Positions 1-5,856 of a stretch of DNA of 5,856 nucleotides are shown here, piece by piece. Numbering within the stretch: the first letter of the stretch is position 1; each line of letters begins with the position of its first letter. The translations under genes and the position numbers were made by a program. The stretch comes from Akkermansiaceae bacterium (GTDB lineage Bacteria; Verrucomicrobiota; Verrucomicrobiia; Verrucomicrobiales; Akkermansiaceae), in NCBI GenBank assembly GCA_028293225.1, contig JAQGPE010000188.1:1-5856 (forward strand). Direction: 5' to 3'. Under the pieces are notes generated by a model, which did not search any database, had not been told where the DNA came from, and saw nothing but the letters and a program-made list of their open reading frames with translations.

Positions 1-2373
1 CTGGCCAACCAGGTGGCGGACAGGAAGCCGGGCGATCAGCTGCTTTTCACCACCACGACCATGAGCGACTTCTACCAGGAGCGCGACGGCCGCCGGGTGA
101 TCCCTTCGCTGCTGGACGATTCCGAGACGGAGACCGCCGAGCTGTCAGGCGCGAGCAAGCTGGGCCTGCGGCTGAAGACTCCGCTGCAGCATGAGCACCA
201 GGCGCTGGGGAAATTCCGCGGCGAGGTGGCCAACCTGAGCCGCAATGTGATCGTGGAATCCGCCGACCCACAGGGGGTGCGCGGCCACACCGCCTACCAT
301 CACGGCTCGACCGGCTCGATCTCCTACGCCGAGTTCCGCCACCTGGGCAAGGAGGGCGTGCTGGGCCGCTACCCGATCCACTTCCACCTCTGCGGCGACA
401 CCATGCGCGGCAGCTCCGTGACCGGCGTCAGCGTCTGGGACAGCGCCAACCGCTGGATCACCCTGCATGGCACCAACTTCATCCTGGTGCGCGACTGCAT
501 CGGCTACCGCAGCACCGGCCACGGCTTCTTCTTCGAGGACGGCACCGAGGTCAACAACGTGCTCGATCACAATCTGGCGGTCCAGGCGCTGATGGGCAAG
601 CCGCTGCCGAAGCAGATGCTGCCCTTCGACACCAACGACGGCGCGGGCTTCTGGTGGGCCAACTGCGGCAACAGCTTCACGCGCAATGTGGCGGTGGACT
701 GCGGGAAATTCGGCTACCGTTTTCAGATGACGCGGACCCCGGATTTCTCCCCGGAGCTGAGCGTGCTGAATGCCAAGGGCGACCGGGAAAAGACCGATGT
801 GCGGACCATTCCCTTCGTGCGCTTCGACGGCAATGAAGCCCATAGCCAGCGTCGCTTCGCCTTCAACCTCGGCGGCTTTCACGGCCAGAGCGAAACGGCC
901 GACCTGGACCGCGATGGGCATGTGATCGATCGCGGCGCTTACCTCGGCGGCGACGTCCAGGGCATCGGGCCGGATTTCCAGCATCCTTTCGAGATCAAAA
1001 ACTACCTGGTCTGGGGCTCGCACTGGGGCTTTCACACCGCCGCACCGAACGTCCGCATCCAGGGCTTCACCGCGCACGACGTGAACTACGTCTTCTGGCG
1101 TAGCAACCTGGCGGGAAACGACTACAACGGCCTGGACTGCACCGACATCCACGTCTCGACCTTTTTCAACGGCTGGGGCGCCAGCGCGGACCGCGAGGCC
1201 CAGTTGCGCTACGTCGAGCCGGTCGATGACACCCCGCCCGTAACCCTGATCACCGGCTGGCAATGGCTGAAGGATGAGCGGGTGAAGATCCGTGGCGTGG
1301 CGGTCGACGGTGGCAGCGTCCGGCAGGTCAAGGTAAACGGCGAGGAAGCCACCCTGATTCCCGGGCCGGTGAGCGACTGGAGCATCACCCTGCTGGCGAA
1401 GGACGGCCGCCTCGATTTCGAGGCCCAGGCATTCGACGAGGCGGGCAACGCGGAACTGAACCGTCAGCACCAGGTCATCACCCGCGGCAGCCGGCCTACC
1501 CAGCTGGCTCCCACGGCAACGTCTGCTCCGGAGCCCGCCATCGTCACGCTGAACCTCCCGGTCCCCACCGCAACCCTTCGCGAGGCGCTGATCGATCCGA
1601 AGAACCTGCCGTGGCCGCTGTGGGATGGCAGCGAATCCGCCGCCGACTACGCCAAACGCGTCCACCTGCCCGCAACCCGCACGCTCCAGCTTGGCGACAC
1701 CCCTCTGGAACTGGTCCTGGTGCCCGCCGCCTCCTACGTCATGGGCAGTAGCTCCGGCAGCGACAGCGACGAGCAGCCGCCGCACCGCGTGGTCATTTCA
1801 AAGCCCTACTACCTCGGCAAATACGAGCTGACCCAGCGCCAATACGCGGCGGTGACCGGCAGCCATCCCAGCTACTTCCGCGGCCCGGACCGCCCGGTCG
1901 AGCAGGTCAGCTGGCTGGACACGCAGGCTTTCCTGAGCAAGGCCGGCCAGGGGCTGCGCCTGCCCACCGAGGCCGAGTGGGAGTTCGCCAGCCGCGCCGG
2001 AACCGGGGATTCACTGAAGCCGGACCAGCTCAGCAAGATCGCCTGGTGGGGTCACTCGGTCACGGAGTATGCCGGCAACGCGCCCGACGGCACCGGCGAC
2101 GTCGGTGGCCGCGAACCCAACGCCTTCGGACTCCACGACATGCTCGGCAATGTCTACGAGTGGTGCGCCGACACCTACGCGCCGGACTATTACAGCAGCT
2201 CGCCCGTGCTCGATCCGCAGGGCTCCGCAGCGGCTGAGGAAAAGGTCCTGCGCGGCGGCTCCTGGGAAAGCAGCGCCGCCCACTGCCGCCCGGCCAACCG
2301 CAACGGCTTCAGCCAGCAGAGCCGCGGCTACCTGCTCGGCTTCCGCGTGGCCGCCCCGGTCCCGGACAAGTGA
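1..2373 (+). CDS. CEMIP/TMEM2-like right-handed beta-helix protein with C-terminal FGE-sulfatase-like domain (5' partial)
   Basis: The frame is open from base 1 to the TGA at 2371, giving 790 visible residues. The true start lies upstream; the GTG at 13 is not a credible start because the homology already runs through it. Numbering from base 1, residues 10-230 match the core of the animal hyaluronan-depolymerising proteins CEMIP and TMEM2: a GEVANLSRNVIV segment, LGRYPIHFHLCGD (121-133), HGTN (156-159), GHGFFFEDGTE (174-183), a DH at 189-190 and FWWAN (217-221). The helix continues to about 405. An Ig-like domain follows (DDTPPVT at 409 to about 495), then a Pro/Thr/Ala-rich linker. Residues 569-787 form an FGE-sulfatase domain, with LPTEAEWEFASRAG, GNVYEW and RGGSW...GFRVA. 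Compared with human FGE, the first catalytic Cys is Ser757 and the second is kept as Cys762, so formylglycine synthesis is unlikely. The G8 domain and export signal expected upstream are outside the window. Polysaccharide binding or cleavage is inferred from the family; the substrate is unknown. Confidence 0.9.
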   Translation: MANQVADRKPGDQLLFTTTTMSDFYQERDGRRVIPSLLDDSETETAELSGASKLGLRLKTPLQHEHQALGKFRGEVANLSRNVIVESADPQGVRGHTAYHHGSTGSISYAEFRHLGKEGVLGRYPIHFHLCGDTMRGSSVTGVSVWDSANRWITLHGTNFILVRDCIGYRSTGHGFFFEDGTEVNNVLDHNLAVQALMGKPLPKQMLPFDTNDGAGFWWANCGNSFTRNVAVDCGKFGYRFQMTRTPDFSPELSVLNAKGDREKTDVRTIPFVRFDGNEAHSQRRFAFNLGGFHGQSETADLDRDGHVIDRGAYLGGDVQGIGPDFQHPFEIKNYLVWGSHWGFHTAAPNVRIQGFTAHDVNYVFWRSNLAGNDYNGLDCTDIHVSTFFNGWGASADREAQLRYVEPVDDTPPVTLITGWQWLKDERVKIRGVAVDGGSVRQVKVNGEEATLIPGPVSDWSITLLAKDGRLDFEAQAFDEAGNAELNRQHQVITRGSRPTQLAPTATSAPEPAIVTLNLPVPTATLREALIDPKNLPWPLWDGSESAADYAKRVHLPATRTLQLGDTPLELVLVPAASYVMGSSSGSDSDEQPPHRVVISKPYYLGKYELTQRQYAAVTGSHPSYFRGPDRPVEQVSWLDTQAFLSKAGQGLRLPTEAEWEFASRAGTGDSLKPDQLSKIAWWGHSVTEYAGNAPDGTGDVGGREPNAFGLHDMLGNVYEWCADTYAPDYYSSSPVLDPQGSAAAEEKVLRGGSWESSAAHCRPANRNGFSQQSRGYLLGFRVAAPVPDK

Positions 2374-2403
2374 TTCTCTCTAACAACACGCTCCCTCTCT
2401 CCC
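2374..2403 (+). promoter_or_regulatory. Pyrimidine-rich 30-base leader without Shine-Dalgarno
   Basis: This spacer between the beta-helix gene and the receptor gene is almost entirely C, T and A. Its last 12 bases, ctccctctctcc plus c, abut the ATG, and there is no GGAG- or AGGA-like word. The receptor start at 2404 is fixed by the signal peptide that follows directly, not by a ribosome binding site. There is no terminator-like hairpin, so read-through from the upstream gene is plausible. Initiation would have to rely on low structure, on coupling across 30 bases, or on ribosomal protein S1-type recognition; this is inference. Confidence 0.45.
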
Positions 2404-4638
2404 ATGAAAACCTCCCACCGCCTCGGCCAGCTCGCACTCGCCCTCTCCGCCGTCACCCGTCTCCACGCCCAGGACAGCGAACCTCAAAAGCCGCAGACCC
2501 CCGCCGAAAAACTCGCCGAAATGGTGGTTCACGGCTCCCCTGCCGCCAGCCCTTACAGCCCGCCGCCGGCCACCTCGATCACCGGCCTGCCCGCCCCGGT
2601 CAAGGAGCTGCCCGTGACGGTGAACACGCTTTCCGCCCAGTTCATCGACGACACCTCGGCCCGGCGGTTGCGCGACCTGGTCGGCTACGTGCCCGGGGTC
2701 AATGCCTCCGATGACAGCGGCGCGACCGGCGACCTGCTCAACATCCGCGGCTTCGATTTCCTCTATCAGACCTACATCAACGGCATGCGCAACCGGACCG
2801 GCTTCAACAGCTCCCGGCGCTTCAACACCATCGACCGCATCGAGATCTTCAAGGGCCCGGGAGGGGTCGAGTTCGGCGCGGGCGATCCCGGCGGCTTCGT
2901 CAACCTGGTGACCAAGAAGCCCGAGTCCGTGCAGTCGACCACCGCGGGTTTCGAGGCCGGCAGCTACGACTCCATCCACGGCTTCATCGACTCCACCGGC
3001 CCGCTGACGAAACAGGGCGCACCGATCGGCAGCGATCCCAAGTCCGGCCTGCCCGCTCCGCAAAGCGACGACCCCGGCCTGTTCTACCGCCTGATCGCCT
3101 CCGGGGATTCCGCCAACTCCTTCCGCGACGCCTTCCACACCGACGGCTACGAAATCGCCCCGTCCCTGCTGTGGAAATACGCCCCCGGCAGCTCGGTGCT
3201 GGTCGAGTTCGACTACCAGTTCCGCGACCAGCCCTACGACCGCGGCACCCTCTACATGAAAGGCGCGGGCTTCAAAGACAACTTCGCCCCGATCAACACC
3301 AGCTTCCACGAGCCGGGCGACTACTACAACAATACGAACACGCGCACCTCGGTCTACTGGACCAACAAGCTCAACGACACCTTCACCCTGCGCGTCACCG
3401 GGGAAGTCGACACCAACCGCGGCCGCGGCGTCGGCGTGCGCAATCCCTACACCTTCCTGCTCTACGAAGACGGCACCAATACCTGGAACGGCTCGACCTC
3501 GGTGCTGCGGACCACCCAGAACCTCCAGCAGGACCTCTGGTCGGTCGGCCTGAAGCCGGAGCTGCTGATCCACTGCGACACCGGGGTGGTGAAAAACACC
3601 GGCCTGCTCGGCTTCAACTACGCGCACACTTCGACCAAGACCGCCACCCAGGACGGCTTCGACCTGCGCCCGATTTCCTTCCCGGTTCCGGTCTACGGCC
3701 AGCCCCACTCGCCGAACGACTCCATCCCGAGCATCCAGCGCAATTTCCGCTTCAGCGAGCAGCTCGACGAATACGGCCTCTACTACCAGCACAAGGCCGA
3801 CTTCGGCTCACGCTTCCACCTGCTCGCCGGGGTGCGCTACGACTGGTATGACGACGACACCGCCTCCAGCCGCAATGTCCGCACCACTCCGGTCGCGCCG
3901 CTCTACAGCATCTCCGACGGCAATCTCAGCTACCGGCTCGGCGGCGTGGTCGACCTGACCAGGAACCTCTCGCTCTACGCCGGCTACAGTAATTCCTTCC
4001 AGCCGCAGTCCGGGATCCTGGCCGGCGGCGGCGCGCCCGATGCTCTGGAAGCGACCGCCTGGGAAGCAGGCATCAAGGGCAGCTTCCTCAACGACCGCCT
4101 CCAGACCACCTTGTCGGTCTACGACACCGAGCGGAAGAACCTGCTGGAGACCGACCCGCGCGACGAGGACTTCCTGATCCCGCTCGGCACCGTCGATGTC
4201 CGCGGCATCGAGTTCGAAGTCACCGGCAAGGTCAGCGACGATCTCGACGTCCAGGGCGGGTTCGCCTTCATGGACACGGAAATCAAGGACACCGAGGACG
4301 CCGCGACCCGAGGCAACAAGTTCTACAACGTGCCCGATTTCCAGGCCGGCCTGCGCCTGCGCTACGACACTGGCCGCTGGTTCGTGAAAGGCCTCAGCGT
4401 TGGAGCCGGAGCGGTCTACGTCGGCAGCCGCGAGGGGGATGCGATCAACAGCTTCGAGCTACCCTCCTACCTGCGCTTCGACACCGGGCTCTACTACCAC
4501 TGGCGTAACTGGGACTTCAAGCTGACCTGCGAGAACCTGGGCGACACCCGCTACTTCCTGGCCAGCCAGGGCGAAAGCGACATCATCCAGCCCGGCTCGC
4601 CACGGCTGTTCACCCTCGGCGCGACGATGAAGTTCTGA
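2404..4638 (+). CDS. TonB-dependent outer-membrane receptor, siderophore type
   Basis: This is a complete 744-residue gated outer-membrane channel that would take up a scarce ligand using energy from TonB-ExbB-ExbD. The start at 2404 gives a clean signal peptide (basic MKTSHR, hydrophobic LGQLALALSAVT, predicted cleavage after LHA at residue 22). A TonB-box-like EMVVHG lies at 39-44. The plug spans roughly 60-173, with KELPVTVNTLS, a VGYVPGV segment, NIRGFDF (113-119) and RIEIFKGPGGVEFGAGDPGG (145-164), the last being the classic RIEVLKGP..YG motif of siderophore receptors. The rest is a beta-barrel with alternating aromatic strands, including LYAGYSNSFQPQSG, a WEAGIKG segment and the near-terminal ENLGDTRYF. 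It ends in phenylalanine (GATMKF), as outer-membrane barrels usually do. Length is normal for the family (about 700-800). The plug motifs favour the ferric-siderophore subfamily (FhuE/FhuA-like). The ligand cannot be read from sequence, and no siderophore biosynthesis, TonB or Fur-box gene is visible. Co-transcription with the upstream gene is possible. Confidence 0.93.
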   Translation: MKTSHRLGQLALALSAVTRLHAQDSEPQKPQTPAEKLAEMVVHGSPAASPYSPPPATSITGLPAPVKELPVTVNTLSAQFIDDTSARRLRDLVGYVPGVNASDDSGATGDLLNIRGFDFLYQTYINGMRNRTGFNSSRRFNTIDRIEIFKGPGGVEFGAGDPGGFVNLVTKKPESVQSTTAGFEAGSYDSIHGFIDSTGPLTKQGAPIGSDPKSGLPAPQSDDPGLFYRLIASGDSANSFRDAFHTDGYEIAPSLLWKYAPGSSVLVEFDYQFRDQPYDRGTLYMKGAGFKDNFAPINTSFHEPGDYYNNTNTRTSVYWTNKLNDTFTLRVTGEVDTNRGRGVGVRNPYTFLLYEDGTNTWNGSTSVLRTTQNLQQDLWSVGLKPELLIHCDTGVVKNTGLLGFNYAHTSTKTATQDGFDLRPISFPVPVYGQPHSPNDSIPSIQRNFRFSEQLDEYGLYYQHKADFGSRFHLLAGVRYDWYDDDTASSRNVRTTPVAPLYSISDGNLSYRLGGVVDLTRNLSLYAGYSNSFQPQSGILAGGGAPDALEATAWEAGIKGSFLNDRLQTTLSVYDTERKNLLETDPRDEDFLIPLGTVDVRGIEFEVTGKVSDDLDVQGGFAFMDTEIKDTEDAATRGNKFYNVPDFQAGLRLRYDTGRWFVKGLSVGAGAVYVGSREGDAINSFELPSYLRFDTGLYYHWRNWDFKLTCENLGDTRYFLASQGESDIIQPGSPRLFTLGATMKF

Positions 4639-4651
4639 GCCGGAAATCGAA

Positions 4652-4746
4652 CCGCAAAGACGCAAAGTTCGCAAGTTTTGAGGAAGGTCGGTTGCTCTGC
4701 CGAGGACCTCCGGCAGCGATTCACCGGCTTGGCGTTCTTTGCGTTT
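4652..4746. repeat. cgcaaag-rich imperfect inverted repeat, possible dispersed intergenic element
   Basis: The left arm carries cgcaaag twice (4653-4659 and 4661-4667) and a shortened cgcaag (4670-4675). The right arm carries the complement: acgcaaag at 4660-4667 pairs perfectly with ctttgcgt at 4737-4744, extendable by one G-T and one A-T pair. Inside lie a possible 8-bp stem (4685-4692 with 4723-4730, two G-T pairs) and a perfect 6-bp apical stem, ctgccg (4697-4702) with cggcag (4711-4716), around an 8-base loop. The arms are more A-rich than the flanking coding DNA. Similar cgcaaagacgcaaag words recur between genes in several bacterial phyla as I remember them, so this may be one copy of a dispersed non-coding repeat. 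It starts 13 bases after the receptor stop codon and could also form a 3'-end hairpin in that mRNA. There is no T-tract, so a classical intrinsic terminator is not supported. Confidence 0.5.
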
Positions 4747-4768
4747 CCATCCTCTTCCGCTAGAGATC

Positions 4769-4801
4769 GCATGGCGGTGACGTAGAGTTCCACCGCCATG
4801 C
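4769..4801. promoter_or_regulatory. Perfect 11-bp inverted repeat containing the start codon of the propeller gene
   Basis: The left arm 4769-4779 (gcatggcggtg) is the exact reverse complement of the right arm 4791-4801 (caccgccatgc), separated by 11 bases. The right arm includes the ATG at 4798-4800. In RNA this would make a GC-rich hairpin burying the start codon. As DNA, the arm centres are 22 bp apart, about two helical turns, which also suits a dimeric regulator. The left arm carries an in-frame ATG at 4771 that opens a four-codon frame ending at TAG 4783-4785. The repeat is seen directly; the regulatory role is inference. Confidence 0.45.
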
Positions 4802-5856
4802 CTCTTTTCCTCCGGCTGCTTCCCGCCTGCCTGCTGCTCGCTACACCCGCGGACGGCGTGCCCTTCACCAGCCCGCGCCTGGAGGCCGTGACCTCGTGGG
4901 TTGGCAACACCTACGGCGGCGGCACGAAGTGGGTGCAGCAGGACATCCACGCTCTGACCGTGACGGCCGACGGCACCGTCTTCACCAACGTGCCCTGGGA
5001 CGAGGCGGGCGGCAACGCGGGCGAATACCGCGACGGAGAGCTGGTCCGCCACGCCCTGCACACCCACGGCTGGGGCTACGAAGGCGGGGAGGCGGTGGCC
5101 TGCAACTCCCGCTACGTCTTCATCGCCGGAGAGGTCGCCAACGAAGGCGGCGGCCTGAAATCCCCGGACTCGTGGCCTCCGAAGGGCTGCCGCTGGATCG
5201 GTGTGTCTCGGCGGCTGCGGCAGGACCTTTCCCAGCCCGCCCCGTTCGATGGCGGCAAGGGCGGCCAGGGCGACACGCTGAAGTCGGCCTTCCTGGTGAC
5301 CGGTGAAATGCCCGACACCTCCAAGGAGCACATTCCCGGCCTGTGCGCGGACGAGCAGCGCCTCTACGTCGCGGATCCGCTGGCGAACCGGATCCGCATC
5401 TACTCGACGGAGAGCATGCGAGAACTCAGCGCCTGGCCGGTCGAGCGCACCGGGCCGCTCGCCATCGACCCCCACGGCCTCATCTGGCTGCTCCAGCGCA
5501 AGACCGCCGACTCCCCTGCCCGCCTGCTGCGCTACGACGCCGATGGCAAACCTCAAGGCCAGCCGCTGACCCTCGATCCAGCCATCGTCCCCGCCGCCTT
5601 CTGCCTGGCTGGCGATGGGCGCGTTCTGATCGCCGATGACAGCCCGGCCCAGCAGGTGCGGATCTTTTCCGTGGCCGCAGAGGCCCTGAAGGAAGAAGGC
5701 CGCTTCGGTGAGCCCGGCGGGATTTTCAGCGGCACTCCGGGGGCATTCGGCGAGCGGAAATTCAACCACCTCTCGGCGCTCGGCTGCGACGCTCAGGACA
5801 ATCTCTACGTCGCCCACGACGGCCAGAGCGGCGGCGGCGGCACGGTGCTGGAAAGC
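4798..5856 (+). CDS. Exported NHL/SMP-30-like beta-propeller protein (3' partial)
   Basis: An ATG at 4798 opens a frame that stays open for 353 codons to the last base, so the C-terminus is outside the window. The start is supported by an in-frame TAG at 4783-4785 just upstream and by the signal peptide that follows at once (MPLFLRLLPACLLLATPA, likely cleavage near residue 18). The Cys at 11 sits too early, with Pro at -2, for a convincing lipobox. Residues 28-110 carry WVGNTYGGGTKWVQQDI, TVTADGTVFTNVPWDEAGG and HGWGYEGGEAVACNSRYVFIAGE, a block I remember from secreted propellers of environmental bacteria. Propeller blades follow: LYVADPLANRIRIY (189-202), LAIDPHGLIWLL, VLIADDSPAQQVRIF (276-290), RFGEPGGIF (302-310) and CDAQDNLYVAHDG (330-342). 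Such propellers bind ligands or proteins, and some are lactonases or lyases. No catalytic residues can be assigned, so the function is unknown. No good Shine-Dalgarno precedes the ATG, which lies inside an inverted repeat. Confidence 0.85.
   Translation, partial: MPLFLRLLPACLLLATPADGVPFTSPRLEAVTSWVGNTYGGGTKWVQQDIHALTVTADGTVFTNVPWDEAGGNAGEYRDGELVRHALHTHGWGYEGGEAVACNSRYVFIAGEVANEGGGLKSPDSWPPKGCRWIGVSRRLRQDLSQPAPFDGGKGGQGDTLKSAFLVTGEMPDTSKEHIPGLCADEQRLYVADPLANRIRIYSTESMRELSAWPVERTGPLAIDPHGLIWLLQRKTADSPARLLRYDADGKPQGQPLTLDPAIVPAAFCLAGDGRVLIADDSPAQQVRIFSVAAEALKEEGRFGEPGGIFSGTPGAFGERKFNHLSALGCDAQDNLYVAHDGQSGGGGTVLES

Noticed and set aside
145..1785. A 546-codon open frame on the - strand opposite the beta-helix gene
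   Set aside because: It is a by-product of high G+C at third codon positions on the + strand. The translation is low-complexity, rich in Ala, Val, Gly, Asp and His, with no domain, and the + strand frame has unmistakable homology.
2251..2370. Variable region of a diversity-generating retroelement target, since such targets often end in an FGE-like RGGSW...GFR domain
   Set aside because: No reverse transcriptase or template repeat is present in the window, and the segment is not enriched in adenine-rich codons such as AAC, with only two near each other.
2380..3792. A 470-codon open frame on the - strand opposite the receptor gene
   Set aside because: The same compositional mirror effect applies. 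Its Val/Glu/Gly/Ala-rich translation has no recognisable motif and fully overlaps a clear TonB receptor.
4697..4716. Intrinsic terminator for the receptor transcript at the ctgccg/cggcag hairpin
   Set aside because: The stem is only 6 bp and no run of T follows on either strand, so a Rho-independent terminator is not supported.
4738..4766. Sigma-70-type promoter TTTGCG - 17 bases - TAGAGA ahead of the propeller gene
   Set aside because: The spacing is ideal, but each hexamer matches the consensus at only three of six positions, which is expected by chance in a region this size.
4798..4833. Lipoprotein signal peptide with Cys11 as the lipidated residue
   Set aside because: The hydrophobic stretch continues after the Cys, the segment before it is too short, and Pro occupies -2, so an ordinary signal peptide fits better.
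4459..5817. A 452-codon open frame on the - strand spanning the receptor end, the intergenic region and the propeller gene
   Set aside because: It crosses two genes and a structured spacer and has no family signature. The + strand propeller frame has a signal peptide and repeated blade motifs.

Overview
The window is GC-rich (roughly two thirds G+C by eye) and densely coding, with three genes on the + strand. The first and last run off the window ends. The mix is typical of outer-membrane, glycan-scavenging bacteria, most likely Verrucomicrobiota of the Luteolibacter/Akkermansiaceae type: a secreted beta-helix with a C-terminal FGE/sulfatase-modifying-factor-like domain, a TonB-dependent siderophore-type receptor, and an exported NHL-type beta-propeller. 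This placement rests on remembered family distribution and on the pyrimidine-rich leader without a Shine-Dalgarno sequence. It is an inference, and Planctomycetota or another group of the PVC superphylum is not excluded.

Layout: (1) Bases 1-2373 hold the 3' part of a large multidomain protein. It has a right-handed beta-helix strongly resembling the catalytic core of the animal hyaluronan-depolymerising proteins CEMIP/TMEM2, then an Ig-like domain, a Pro/Thr/Ala-rich linker and an FGE-sulfatase-type domain that lacks the first of the two catalytic cysteines. (2) After 30 bases, 2404-4638 encodes a complete 744-residue TonB-dependent receptor with signal peptide, plug and barrel. (3) The only real intergenic region, 4639-4797, holds a structured element: repeated cgcaaag words that form a long imperfect inverted repeat, followed by a perfect 11-bp inverted repeat that includes the start codon of the next gene. 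(4) 4798 to the window end encodes the N-terminal 353 residues of an exported NHL/SMP-30-like beta-propeller. No closed reading frame represents this gene because it has no stop inside the window.

How they may work together: all three products are probably exported. The first two could share a transcript, given the 30-base gap and absence of a terminator. A plausible but unproven picture is an envelope module in which the beta-helix protein acts on or binds an extracellular polysaccharide, and the receptor imports a small ligand (an iron chelate, or less likely a glycan fragment). The propeller may be a separate unit, because structured DNA separates it from the receptor. I see no RNA gene, CRISPR array, insertion sequence or phage feature. 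The items most worth a second look are the CEMIP-like/FGE-like fusion and the two inverted-repeat structures in the intergenic region.
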